Notes: a model not told the origin generated them from the sequence alone. Counted from the stretch's first letter, positions 41,643 through 50,765 are shown. The stretch: 64,000 nucleotides of DNA from Paludibaculum fermentans_A (GCF_051172195.1 NZ_JBPJAQ010000001.1:3906001-3970000), one strand, 5' to 3'. Numbers and translations: made by a program.

Positions 41643-43070
41643 ATGAGCACTACCATTACCCCTGCCACGACCGACTACAAAGTCGCCGACATGTCCCTGG
41701 CCGACTGGGGCCGCAAAGAGATCACCATCGCCGAATCGGAGATGCCCGGCCTCATGTCCATCCGCCGCAAGTACGCGGCGCAGAAGCCCTTGGCCGGCGT
41801 GCGCGTGACCGGTTCGCTGCACATGACCATCCAGACGGCGGTCCTCATCGAGACCCTCGTCGACCTCGGCGCCAGTGTGCGCTGGGCCTCCTGCAACATC
41901 TTCTCCACGCAGGACCATGCCGCCGCCGCCATCGCCGCTGCCGGCGTGCCCGTATATGCCTGGAAAGGCGAGTCTTTGGAAGAGTACTGGGACTGCACGC
42001 TGAAGGCTGTGCTGCATCCCGGCGGCCTCGGCCCGCAGTTGGTGGTGGACGACGGTGGCGACGTAACCCTGCTGATCCACAAGGGTTACGAACTCGAGAA
42101 CGGCTCCGATTGGGTGAACACCCCGTCCGGCAGCCATGAAGAGGACGTCATCAAGGATCTGCTCAAAAAGGTCAATGCTGAGAACCCCACCTGCTGGCGG
42201 GAACTGGTGAAGGAATGGAAGGGCGTTTCCGAAGAGACGACCACGGGCGTTCACCGGCTCTATAAGATGCAGCAGGAAGGCAAGTTGCTGGTTCCGGCCA
42301 TCAACGTCAACGACTCGGTGACGAAGTCGAAGTTCGACAACCTCTATGGTTGCCGCGAGTCGCTTTCCGACGGCATCAAGCGAGCGACGGACGTCATGGT
42401 CGCCGGCAAAGTGGCCGTGGTTTGCGGTTACGGCGACGTCGGGAAGGGTTCCGCGCACTCCCTGCGCGGCTTCGGCGCCCGCGTGATCGTGACCGAAATC
42501 GACCCCATCAACGCCCTGCAGGCGGCGATGGAAGGTTACGAAGTGACCACCGTGGAAGACACGCTGGGCCGCGGCGACATCTATGTCACCACCACCGGCA
42601 ACTGCGACATCATCACGCTGGAACACATGGCGAAGATGAAGGATCAGGCCATTGTTTGCAACATCGGCCACTTCGACAACGAGATCCAGATCGACCGCCT
42701 GAACAATGCCCCGGGCGTTGTGAAGCTCAACATCAAGCCGCAGGTGGATCAGTACACCTTCCCCGACGGCCACGCCATCTTCATGTTGGCGGAAGGCCGC
42801 CTGGTGAACTTGGGCTGCGCGACCGGCCACCCCAGCTTCGTGATGTCGAACAGCTTTTCGAATCAGACACTTGCCCAGCTCGACCTGTGGAAGAAGAAGG
42901 ACGAGTATGCGGTTGGCGTCTACGTGCTGCCCAAGTACCTCGACGAGGAAGTGGCCCGCCTGCACCTGGAAAAGATCGGCGTGAAGCTGACGGTGCTCAG
43001 CGAGAAGCAGGCTGAGTATCTCGGCGTGCCGGTGGAAGGTCCCTACAAGGCCGACCACTACCGCTACTAA
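41643..43070 (+). CDS. ahcY: S-adenosylhomocysteinase
   Basis: 475 aa from the ATG at 41643 (MSTTITPATTDYKVADMSLA), with AGGAGAG at the right distance; an upstream ATG at 41622 has no such site. It carries SLHMTIQTAVLIETLVDLGA, the catalytic region NVNDSVTKSKFDNLYGCRES, the NAD-binding loop GKVAVVCGYGDVGKGSAHSL and the C-terminal KADHYRY. It hydrolyses S-adenosylhomocysteine to adenosine and homocysteine, pulling all SAM-dependent methylations forward. Divergent from the ArsR-methyltransferase gene; followed by a hairpin terminator. Confidence 0.98.
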   Translation: MSTTITPATTDYKVADMSLADWGRKEITIAESEMPGLMSIRRKYAAQKPLAGVRVTGSLHMTIQTAVLIETLVDLGASVRWASCNIFSTQDHAAAAIAAAGVPVYAWKGESLEEYWDCTLKAVLHPGGLGPQLVVDDGGDVTLLIHKGYELENGSDWVNTPSGSHEEDVIKDLLKKVNAENPTCWRELVKEWKGVSEETTTGVHRLYKMQQEGKLLVPAINVNDSVTKSKFDNLYGCRESLSDGIKRATDVMVAGKVAVVCGYGDVGKGSAHSLRGFGARVIVTEIDPINALQAAMEGYEVTTVEDTLGRGDIYVTTTGNCDIITLEHMAKMKDQAIVCNIGHFDNEIQIDRLNNAPGVVKLNIKPQVDQYTFPDGHAIFMLAEGRLVNLGCATGHPSFVMSNSFSNQTLAQLDLWKKKDEYAVGVYVLPKYLDEEVARLHLEKIGVKLTVLSEKQAEYLGVPVEGPYKADHYRY

Positions 43071-43086
43071 GCTCCGCTGGATCAGT

Positions 43087-43120
43087 GACAAAGGGCCGGC
43101 CTTCGGGCTGGCCCTTTGTC
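43087..43120. terminator. Terminator hairpin after ahcY
   Basis: GACAAAGGGCCGGC and GCTGGCCCTTTGTC (one G-T wobble) flank a CTTCGG loop (UUCG-type). It starts 17 bases after the ahcY stop. T run is weak (GTTCC) but the stem is long and GC-rich. Confidence 0.85.
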
Positions 43121-43221
43121 GTTCCACGAAGATTTTCTTCCATTGGATGATCGATCCAAAGATGGAAAAACGCTAATCTTCCCGGAGGCCACGCTATGTG
43201 CGCCTCCGGAGGAGAAAAGAC

Positions 43222-44004
43222 TTGGCTTTGATTCGTGTGCCGGCGCCTCGGAGGGCGTCCGCTTCCCATCGTTTTGTTCCGGTGTTGGTACTGTTGGCGT
43301 GGACCGCGGCCCAAGCCAGTGCCAGCGTCATTCTGAACGCTCCAGATCCCTCGAACGCCTTCTACAACGGCTACACCTACGACTACGTGACGCCGTCGAA
43401 CAATGTGCCCCTCGCCACCATGTTCTCGGCCCAACTGCCGGCGGTCGATGGTGTTGCCGGCCAGAAGTTCTGGGGCAGCGCCACCCTGGCGGACAACAAC
43501 GGCTTTGGTCCGTATATCATTGCAAAGATGGCAGGAACCGCTAGCGGCACGCTGGATGCCGACACCTATTTCCGCGTCAACTGGTTGTTCGACTCCCCGC
43601 AATTGCCAGGCGTCTACTGGCAGGTTGTGGCAGGCATCCAGACCGACAATGGCTACTTCTATGGGGAATTCTCCAATCCCGCTTCGGTCAACGGCCATAC
43701 CGCCAGTGGGTCTGGCTTGCTTACCTCAAACAGCAAGACTTTTGCTCCGGCCGGCACACAGGTGCAGGCCTGGGACATGACCTTCCTGATTGGCGAGTAC
43801 GGTGTGCCCCCGATCAATGGCTCCATCTCGGTCACCATCCCCCAAAACTCGATCGATCTACTGGGAGCAGCGGTCAACGGCGGAAGCACGGCGCCGACGC
43901 CCGGCGGTTCCACCGTTCCGGAACCCGGGACCATCTTCTTGGCCGGAATCGGGCTGGTGGCTCTCGGCCTGGCGGGCCGCCGCTCTACCGGCCGAAGTGA
44001 GTAG
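43222..44004 (+). CDS. PEP-CTERM sorting-domain protein
   Basis: 260 aa. The TTG at 43222 is preferred because GGAGGAG stands 7 bases upstream, although the frame is open from a GTG at 43198. Signal peptide (~8-36, FVPVLVLLAWTAAQASA). The body is a beta-rich domain (SVILNAPDPSNAFYNGYTYD ... DTYFRVNWLFDSPQLPGVYW). The C-terminus is a PEP-CTERM anchor: VPEPGTIFLAGIGLVALGLA followed by GRRS. Exosortase would cleave and transfer it; no exosortase gene is in the window. Its last 20 bases overlap the convergent PQQ dehydrogenase gene. Confidence 0.9.
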   Translation: MALIRVPAPRRASASHRFVPVLVLLAWTAAQASASVILNAPDPSNAFYNGYTYDYVTPSNNVPLATMFSAQLPAVDGVAGQKFWGSATLADNNGFGPYIIAKMAGTASGTLDADTYFRVNWLFDSPQLPGVYWQVVAGIQTDNGYFYGEFSNPASVNGHTASGSGLLTSNSKTFAPAGTQVQAWDMTFLIGEYGVPPINGSISVTIPQNSIDLLGAAVNGGSTAPTPGGSTVPEPGTIFLAGIGLVALGLAGRRSTGRSE

Positions 44005-46084
44005 TGAGGTAGTCCACGATCGCTTTGGCTTCCGCTTCCTTGGCCGTCGCGCCGCGGGCGATCATGCTGTCCACCATGGCCGTCCAGGCCGCACGGTTGC
44101 GCCTCAGGCCGAGCGCGGTCTCCAGGTTGTGGCAGGGGCCGCCACAGGTGCGCTGGACCAACGCCTTGCCGGGCGCATCCGGCAGGACGACAGGACCTTT
44201 GCGAGTGACTGACGTCCTCTCGACCTTTGAGTCGAGAATGGCCGGGGCGGCTGTCCTACCCAAGGCAAATGTCATTACGCTGTCAGCCGGCGTGCCGCCA
44301 AAGAAGCCGCCGCCTCCGCCGGCCATGATGGTCACATACTGTTTGCCGTCTTTCCCTAAGTAGGTAATGGGGATGGTATGCCCATTGGCGTCAAGCGGCT
44401 GCTCCCAAAGCTTGCGGCCGGTTTTGGCGTCGAAGGCCCGGAAGCGGCTGTCGTTGGTGGCGGCGATGAACACCAGGCCGCCGGCGGTGGCAATGCTGCC
44501 GCCCAGGTTGGGCGCACCGGTATTGTGGACGCCCAGCGCCTCCAACGCCGGAATCGTGCCCAGAGGCGAGCGCCAGGCGATGTCGCCGGTCCGGGTATCG
44601 ACCGCAACCAGTTCCCCGAAGGGCGGATTGGTGCAGGGAATCCGCGTATCCCGATTCCAGAAGCGGGCATAGGCGCCGTACTCGGAGGTACGGATGTAGG
44701 TGACTGCTCCAGTGGCCGGGTCGGTCTTCTTCTCCATGTGACCCCACTGGCCCAGATTGTTCACGTTGATGTAGAGGTAGCCGAGGCCCGGATCAGCAGA
44801 GGCTCCGCCCCAGGAACCGCCGCCCAGGGTGCTGGGAAACATCAGGACGTTCTGATCCACTTCGAACGGGGTATAGAGCGGCACGGGCCGCAACTGATTG
44901 CGGTCGTACAGATCGCGGCAGAAGCCGGCGTGCTCCGGAGTGAGGTTGTAGATCTCGTCCCGGGTGAACTCCACGCGCGAGAGCGGGGGCGGCTTGAGCG
45001 GGAAGGGCTGTGTCGGAGAAGTCTTTTCGCCGGGGACGGAGGTCTGGGGCACCTTGCGTTCTTCCATGCCGTAGAGCGGCTTGCCGGTGACGCGATCGAA
45101 GGCGAAGAGCAGCCCCGTCTTCGTCACTTGGGCAACCGAGGGCACGATCCGGCCGCCGATATTGGCGTCAAACAGGATGGGCGGGGCGGCCGGATCGAAA
45201 TCCCACAAATCGTGATGGATGAGTTGTTGGAACCACTTGAGCTTACCGGTGGCGGCATCCAGGGCGACCAGGCTATTGCCGTAGAGGCCGTCGCCGTGGC
45301 GGTCAGCCCCATAGAAATCAGACGTGGGGGAGCCCAGGGGGACATAGACGAGGCCGCGTCTGACATCCACGGTGAGGAAGCCCCAGGCGTTCGTGCCTGA
45401 GCGGTTTTGCCAACCACCGGCGGGCCAGGTTTCGGAGCCTGGCTCACCCGGCCGGGGCACGGTGTGGAAGCTCCATAGGAGTTTGCCGGTATTGGCGTCC
45501 CAGCCACGAATGTCGCCATAGGCGCCTTTCGAGGGGGAACCCTCGCCGTTGGCGCTGCCGGTGATGACGATGTCCCCAAAGACAGAAGGGGGCGACTGCA
45601 GCGAGATTTTTGCGTCCGGCAGATCACCCAGGACGCCCTGTCGCAGGTCGAGCAGACCCTCCGTGGCGAAGCCTGGAGCGGGCTTGCCGGTCGCGGCGTC
45701 GAGCGCCACCATGCCGCCTTTCACGCCGGCGAACACACGAGCACGTATTCCCTTGCTACCGGGCCAGTAGGCGAGGCCGCGGAGCGCCACCTGTGTGGCT
45801 TCGTAGTGCCAAAGCTGGCGGCCGGTTTCCGGCTCCAGGGCGAAAATACCGTTGGCCGCGGTGACGTACATGACGCCACCGGCCACGATGGGAATGCCTT
45901 CTGAACCTGGTTTGCCGGTGTGGAAAACCCAAGCCTTCTGCAGGCGATCGACGTTGTCGCGGTTGATATGTTTGAGGGGCGAGAACCGGGCAGCGCCGGG
46001 GTCGTGGCCATAGACCGGCCAATCGGTTTGGGCCAGGAGCGGCGAGACGCAGGCGCCGAGCAGCACGAGAATTCGGGAATTCAT
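43985..46084 (-). CDS. PQQ-dependent dehydrogenase with C-terminal cytochrome c-like domain
   Basis: 699 aa from the ATG at 46084 (MNSRILVLLGACVSPLLAQ signal peptide); 123 in-frame codons upstream resemble nothing. Eight-bladed PQQ propeller: TDWPVYGHDPGAARFSPLKH, DRLQKAWVFHTGKPG, GDIRGWDANTGKLLWSFHTV, HDLWDFDPAAPPILFDANI, NTGAPNLGGSIATAGGLVFI. The C-terminal ~60 residues form a haem c domain with C647-GGP-C651-H652 (CX3CH, not the usual CX2CH). The family oxidises sugars or alcohols in the periplasm. Convergent overlap of 20 bases with the PEP-CTERM gene. Confidence 0.93.
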   Translation of the reverse strand: MNSRILVLLGACVSPLLAQTDWPVYGHDPGAARFSPLKHINRDNVDRLQKAWVFHTGKPGSEGIPIVAGGVMYVTAANGIFALEPETGRQLWHYEATQVALRGLAYWPGSKGIRARVFAGVKGGMVALDAATGKPAPGFATEGLLDLRQGVLGDLPDAKISLQSPPSVFGDIVITGSANGEGSPSKGAYGDIRGWDANTGKLLWSFHTVPRPGEPGSETWPAGGWQNRSGTNAWGFLTVDVRRGLVYVPLGSPTSDFYGADRHGDGLYGNSLVALDAATGKLKWFQQLIHHDLWDFDPAAPPILFDANIGGRIVPSVAQVTKTGLLFAFDRVTGKPLYGMEERKVPQTSVPGEKTSPTQPFPLKPPPLSRVEFTRDEIYNLTPEHAGFCRDLYDRNQLRPVPLYTPFEVDQNVLMFPSTLGGGSWGGASADPGLGYLYINVNNLGQWGHMEKKTDPATGAVTYIRTSEYGAYARFWNRDTRIPCTNPPFGELVAVDTRTGDIAWRSPLGTIPALEALGVHNTGAPNLGGSIATAGGLVFIAATNDSRFRAFDAKTGRKLWEQPLDANGHTIPITYLGKDGKQYVTIMAGGGGGFFGGTPADSVMTFALGRTAAPAILDSKVERTSVTRKGPVVLPDAPGKALVQRTCGGPCHNLETALGLRRNRAAWTAMVDSMIARGATAKEAEAKAIVDYLTTHFGR

Positions 46085-46160
46085 CGGGAGAAGTCCAGTA
46101 TATGCAGCCGGCGCGGCCGGGGTGCGAATTCTCTCCAGATCGTGCGACGCTGTATGGATT

Positions 46161-46400
46161 GTGTGCCGCAGCATCAAAGTATTGAGAAACCAGGAACCCC
46201 CGGCGACCCCGGCCGAGGTGGACGCCGCCGCGCTGCAGTTTGTGCGAAAGATCAGCGGCTTCCAGAAGCCGTCGAAGGTGAACCAGGAGGCGTTTGAGCG
46301 GGCGGTGCGGGAGATCAGCGCCTCGAGTGCGCGGCTGCTGCAGTTCATCGCGGAGAACGCGCCAGCGCGCCGGGTGGTATCGAAAGTCGAGGCGGAATGA
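46161..46400 (+). CDS. DUF2277 family protein
   Basis: 79 aa from the GTG at 46161 (CRSIKVLRNQEPPATPAEVD). DUF2277 proteins begin in just this way (MCRxIKxLxNFEPPAT), so this start is preferred over the earlier in-frame codons. It continues AAALQFVRKISGFQKPSKVN and is helical throughout. Function unknown. The stop overlaps the next ATG (ATGA). Confidence 0.93.
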   Translation: MCRSIKVLRNQEPPATPAEVDAAALQFVRKISGFQKPSKVNQEAFERAVREISASSARLLQFIAENAPARRVVSKVEAE

Positions 46401-47746
46401 ACACGAGAAGAGTGTTGGTTTGCCTCCTGCTCAGCGCGAGCGCCTGGGCACAATTGCGCGTCGGCACCTTCAAATCCGATGTCACTCCGCCCCTGGGGCA
46501 GCCGTTGATCTGGGTGATGCCGGCCTCGAAGATTGAGGATCCGCTGCTCGCCAAGGGGATCGTCCTGGAGGATCGCGGGCAGAGGTATGTGCTGTGCGCG
46601 GTGGACTGGTGCGGGCTATCGAACCGGTCGTACCGGCTGCTGCGCGACAAGGTGGCCCAGGCGGCCGGGACCACTGCCGAGCGAGTGGCACTGCAGACAC
46701 TGCATCAGCACACCGCTCCCTACGTCGATGGCGACGCGTACGCGCTGTTGGAGCAGATGGGCCGCCCGGTGGTCCGTTTCGAGGAAGCCGCGCTGGTCCG
46801 GATCGCTGACCGGTTGGCCGATGCGGTGAAGGCGGCCACCGGGGCGCTGAAGCCATTCGACCAGGTGGGCACGAGCGAGGCGGAGGTGGAGCGGGTGGCA
46901 TCCGCCCGCAGGCTGCCGGCCCCGGGTGGCAAGGTCGTGATCCGGTTCAGCACCGACGGCAAGAAGCCGGAAATGGCGGCCGCACCGGAAGGGCCGGTCG
47001 ACCGGACCGTCCGAACCGTGACGTTGGGGCAGGGTCAGAAGCCGCTGGTGCGGCTACACTACTACGCGACGCATCCGCAAACCTGGTGCTGCGATGGGCG
47101 TGTTTCCGCCGATTTTGTGGGTGCGGCGCGCGAGCAATTGGAACGGGAAGAGGGCGTCTTCCAGGTGTACTTCACCGGAGCCGCCGGAGATGTGACGGTG
47201 GGGAAGTATAACGACAGCAGCGTGGGCAAGCGGACGGAGCTGACGGCGAGGATGCTGGCCGGGTTGAAGAAGTCGGATGCTTCGATCCAGTGGTCCGCCG
47301 TCACTGAGCTGAACTGGAAATCGTTGCCGCTAGTACTGCCGAAGAAGCTGGCTTCCCAGGCAGAGGTGGACGCGCGATTGGCGGAAGCCAAGGCTACCGC
47401 CGATGACGCCGCGCGCTACCGGTTGACGATCGCGGCAGCGTTCGGGCTGCGGACGGAGCCGCTGTCGGCGAGTCTGCTCAGCCTTGGGCCGGTGCGCATT
47501 GTGCACCTGCCAGGGGAACCGATGCTCGAGTTCCAGCGGTTCGCCCAGATCGCCGCGCCGGGGCAGTTTGTCGCGATGGCGGGGTATGGGGATATTGCGC
47601 CCGGGTACCTGTGTACGGACCGCGCCTATGAGCAAGGCGGGTATGAGCCGGGCGCGTCGAATACGACAAAAGGCGCCGAGAGCATCATCAAGCAGACCCT
47701 GCGAGCGCTGCTGGGTTCGCGATCCCGAGGCGTTCCTGGCCGCTGA
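46397..47746 (+). CDS. Neutral/alkaline ceramidase-like exported protein
   Basis: 449 aa. Signal peptide MNTRRVLVCLLLSASAWAQ. The N-terminal domain of the neutral ceramidase family is recognisable: LRVGTFKSDVTPPLGQPLIW, GLSNRSYRLLRDKVAQAAGT, LQTLHQHTAPYVDGD, RLHYYATHPQTWCCDGRVSA and VYFTGAAGDVTVGKYND, with His residues likely to bind zinc. The C-terminal ceramidase immunoglobulin-like domain is absent; such shortened members are common in Acidobacteria and Planctomycetes. The substrate may be a ceramide or another amide. Confidence 0.85.
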   Translation: MNTRRVLVCLLLSASAWAQLRVGTFKSDVTPPLGQPLIWVMPASKIEDPLLAKGIVLEDRGQRYVLCAVDWCGLSNRSYRLLRDKVAQAAGTTAERVALQTLHQHTAPYVDGDAYALLEQMGRPVVRFEEAALVRIADRLADAVKAATGALKPFDQVGTSEAEVERVASARRLPAPGGKVVIRFSTDGKKPEMAAAPEGPVDRTVRTVTLGQGQKPLVRLHYYATHPQTWCCDGRVSADFVGAAREQLEREEGVFQVYFTGAAGDVTVGKYNDSSVGKRTELTARMLAGLKKSDASIQWSAVTELNWKSLPLVLPKKLASQAEVDARLAEAKATADDAARYRLTIAAAFGLRTEPLSASLLSLGPVRIVHLPGEPMLEFQRFAQIAAPGQFVAMAGYGDIAPGYLCTDRAYEQGGYEPGASNTTKGAESIIKQTLRALLGSRSRGVPGR

Positions 47747-47823
47747 GACTGCAGCCGCGGCGGGCCAGCGACCGCTACTTTGTTTACAATCCGGACCAAA
47801 CACGGCGACCGCCGGCAGGTCTA

Positions 47824-50283
47824 ATGTCCATGCTGGGCGACCTGCGTCACTCTCTCCGTACCCTTCTGCGCAACCCGCGCTTCACCTTCCTGGCCGTGGC
47901 AGTCCTCGCCGTCGGCATTGGAGCGACCTCGGCCATGTTCTCCGTGGTCTATTCCGTCCTGTGGCGCCCGCTGCCTTACCAGGATCCCAGCCGGTTGATG
48001 GTGCTGCTGGGCGCCGCCCAGGGGCGAGGCGACCGGATGCCCGTCCCGCCCGGCGATTTCAACGCCTTCCGTACCCGCGCGCAGTCGTTCGCGAATCTCG
48101 CCGCGGCCGAACTCTGGTCGCCCACCCTCACCGGAGTCGACCAGGCGGAAGAGCTTCACGGCCTGCACACCTCGGCCTCCCTCTTTGACGTCCTCGGAGT
48201 TCGCCCGGTCCTTGGCCGCACCTTCGCCCCGGAGGATGATCGCCCTGGAGCGCCCAAGGTGGTGGTCCTGAGCCATCAGCTCTGGCAGCGCCGTTTTGGA
48301 GCTGACCCCGGCATCCTGGGCCGCACCATCCGACTCAGCAACGAGCCGCACACAGTGATCGGCGTCATGGCCAAAGGGTTCTACTTTCCGCCATTCTGGG
48401 CCAACAAAGCGGAGCTCTACGCCGCTCCAGCGTACGGGCCGGACCGCGCCGATTCGCACACCTTCTCCACTCTGCGTGTCTTTGCCCGCCTGAAGCCCGG
48501 AGTCTCGCTGGAGCAGGCGCGATCGGAAGCCGCCCGCATTGCGGCCAGCCTGGCGGAGGAGTTTCCGCGTTCGAACCAGGGGCGCTCGGCAGCGCTCACA
48601 CCGCTCAGTGAGATCTCCACCGGCAAGGTTCGCGTCCTGCTGGTGGTGATGTTTGCCGCTGTCGCCGCCACCCTGCTGATCGCCTGCGCGAATCTCGCGA
48701 ACCTGCTGCTGGCCCGTGCCGCCGGGCGAGCCCGGGAGATCGCGGTCCGCCAATCCCTGGGCGCGCAACGAGGCCACCTCATCCGGCAGTTCCTCTCCGA
48801 AAGCCTGCTGCTGGCTTGCGCCGGTGGAGTCCTCGGCCTGCTGCTCGCCATTTGGGCGGTGCCCGCGCTGCTCGCCCACCTGCCGGAGTCTGGAGTCTTT
48901 CAACTACCGCGCAGCCAGGAGGTGGGCGTCGGCTTTGCGGTCGTCCTCTTCAACTTCGCGGTCTGCCTGCTGACGGGGCTCCTTTTCGGCATCGCACCCG
49001 CGCTCAGTGCCTCGCGCTGCGATATTCAACTCGCCCTAAAAGACGGCTCACGCGGGACCACTTCCGGCGGTTCGGCCCGCCGTTTCCGCAACGCGATGAT
49101 TTCCGCCGAGGTGGCGCTGGCGCTGGTGCTGCTGGTGGGCGCCGGGCTGCTGCTGCGCACCTTCCAGAACCTGCGGTCGCTGGACCCGGGCTTCCAACCG
49201 GCGAACGTCCTGGCCGTCAATCTTTCGCTTTCCAGCTCCGGCCACGCGAAAGCCGAGCTGCGCAGCGTCTTTTACCAGCAACTGCTGGAACGCTTCCGTG
49301 CGCTGCCGGGCGTCAAATCCGCCAGTGCCGTGAACCACGTGCCCCTCATCGGCGACACCTGGGGTAGCGACATTACGCCCGAGGGCAAGCCCGCCGCCGC
49401 GCCCGGCCAGACCGCCACCGCCGTCTACCGCGTCGCCCTGCCCGAATACTTTTCCACCCTGGGCATCCGTTTCGACGCGGGCCGCGACTTCGCCATGTCC
49501 GACTCCGAACACGCCCCCGCCGTCGCGGTCGTCAACCGCACCATGGCCCGCCGCCTCTGGCCCGGAGAAAACGCGCTGGGCAAGCGCTTCAAGGCGGGAG
49601 ACGCCCAGTCCGACGCTTCCTGGATGACGGTGGTCGGCATCATTCGAGACACGACGCAGAACGAGTGGGGCGCTGCCGCCGACAACGAATTCTATGTCCC
49701 CTTCCTGCAGGATGCCGGCTATCAGCATGGCGCCGGTGGCTTCCGGACCATGACCCTCGCCCTCCGCTACAGCGGCGACCGCGCCGCCCTGGCCGCGCTC
49801 ATCCCTGCGCAGGTGTGGAGCCTCGATCGAGACGTCGCCATCCCCAGCATCGTGGCGCTGGACGACGCGGTGGCGGACTCGGTCTGGGCCCAACGGGCCG
49901 CGATGTCGCTGCTAGTAGTGTTTGCCGCCGTCTCAGTATTGATGGCCGCGCTGGGCATCTACGCGGTCCTGTCGTTCCTGGTGCGGGGCCGCACGCAGGA
50001 GCTCGGCATCCGCATGGCGCTGGGCGCACAACCGCTGCAGGTGGTTCGGCTGATCCTGGCGCAGGCGCTGCCTCCGGTGGCGGTGGGTGCGGCAGCCGGA
50101 CTCGCCGCCGCGCTGATCCTGGCACGGCTCATCGGCAGCCTACTGTATGGGGTGCAGGCGACCGATCCGGTGGTGTTCTCCACGGTCACCGCCCTGATCG
50201 TCGTGGTCGCCCTGTCCGCCAGCCTGATCCCGGCGCGTCAGGCGTCGAAAGTGGATCCGCTCACCGCGCTGCGGGCCGACTGA
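47824..50283 (+). CDS. ADOP-type ABC permease lacking the prefix domain (ADOP 2)
   Basis: 819 aa. It starts directly with the MacB_PCD unit (MSMLGDLRHSLRTLLRNPRF, FLAVAVLAVGIGATSAMFSV) and lacks the N-terminal permease-prefix domain of the other two. FtsX halves: LLVVMFAAVAATLLIACANL and MSLLVVFAAVSVLMAALGIY. GTTTACAATCCGGA lies 28 bases upstream (47782-47795). No padR precedes it; the next padR is downstream and belongs to ADOP 3. No ATPase is present. Confidence 0.92.
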   Translation: MSMLGDLRHSLRTLLRNPRFTFLAVAVLAVGIGATSAMFSVVYSVLWRPLPYQDPSRLMVLLGAAQGRGDRMPVPPGDFNAFRTRAQSFANLAAAELWSPTLTGVDQAEELHGLHTSASLFDVLGVRPVLGRTFAPEDDRPGAPKVVVLSHQLWQRRFGADPGILGRTIRLSNEPHTVIGVMAKGFYFPPFWANKAELYAAPAYGPDRADSHTFSTLRVFARLKPGVSLEQARSEAARIAASLAEEFPRSNQGRSAALTPLSEISTGKVRVLLVVMFAAVAATLLIACANLANLLLARAAGRAREIAVRQSLGAQRGHLIRQFLSESLLLACAGGVLGLLLAIWAVPALLAHLPESGVFQLPRSQEVGVGFAVVLFNFAVCLLTGLLFGIAPALSASRCDIQLALKDGSRGTTSGGSARRFRNAMISAEVALALVLLVGAGLLLRTFQNLRSLDPGFQPANVLAVNLSLSSSGHAKAELRSVFYQQLLERFRALPGVKSASAVNHVPLIGDTWGSDITPEGKPAAAPGQTATAVYRVALPEYFSTLGIRFDAGRDFAMSDSEHAPAVAVVNRTMARRLWPGENALGKRFKAGDAQSDASWMTVVGIIRDTTQNEWGAAADNEFYVPFLQDAGYQHGAGGFRTMTLALRYSGDRAALAALIPAQVWSLDRDVAIPSIVALDDAVADSVWAQRAAMSLLVVFAAVSVLMAALGIYAVLSFLVRGRTQELGIRMALGAQPLQVVRLILAQALPPVAVGAAAGLAAALILARLIGSLLYGVQATDPVVFSTVTALIVVVALSASLIPARQASKVDPLTALRAD

Positions 50284-50302
50284 TCCCGGGCAGCCCTGAA
50301 AG

Positions 50303-50330
50303 AGGCCGCGATCGCCTGGGCGAGCGGCCT
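50303..50330. terminator. Hairpin after ADOP 2
   Basis: AGGCCGC (50303-50309) pairs with GCGGCCT (50324-50330), enclosing TCGC-CTGG-GCGA. It lies 20 bases after the permease stop. The T-run is short (TCTGCC), so rho-independent termination is likely but weak. Confidence 0.55.
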
Positions 50331-50423
50331 TCTGCCGACGCACATGTAAACAAATTTCAGCCCGCCGAACATTCGCGCCTACTCCCTCGTTCTACCAATG
50401 CATAGACACGACAAGGGAAGCGA

Positions 50424-50765
50424 ATGTCCAAACCTGAACAGATCCAAGGCGAGTTTCTCCCCGGAACTCTCTCCATGCTCATTCTCCGCACGCTCGCCCG
50501 CGGACCCCTCCACGGGTATGCGATCGCCAAGCGCATCAAGGACGCCTCCTCCGACGTGCTGGCGATTGAAGAAGGCTCGCTCTACCCTGCGCTGAACCGC
50601 CTGCTGGTGAAGGGCTGGCTGACAGCGGAATGGGGCCTCTCCGACAACAACCGCAAGGCCCGGTTCTACCGCCTCACCGAGGAAGGCCGGCGCCATATGG
50701 CGCAGGAAGCCCTGGACTTCGACCGCATGGTCGACGCCATCCGCCTCGTTCTCAAGACCGTCTAG
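50424..50765 (+). CDS. PadR family transcriptional regulator (ADOP-associated)
   Basis: 113 aa, same length and layout as the gene at 30784: GTLSMLILRTLARGPLHGYA, SSDVLAIEEGSLYPALNRLL, SDNNRKARFYRLTEEGRRHM. It is followed 12 bases later by ADOP 3 and likely represses it. TGTAAAC, the inverse of the GTTTACA seen near other ADOP genes, lies at 50345-50351. Confidence 0.95.
   Translation: MSKPEQIQGEFLPGTLSMLILRTLARGPLHGYAIAKRIKDASSDVLAIEEGSLYPALNRLLVKGWLTAEWGLSDNNRKARFYRLTEEGRRHMAQEALDFDRMVDAIRLVLKTV

Noticed and set aside
41631..43127. 498-codon minus-strand frame opposite ahcY
   Set aside because: Antisense shadow of a highly conserved enzyme.
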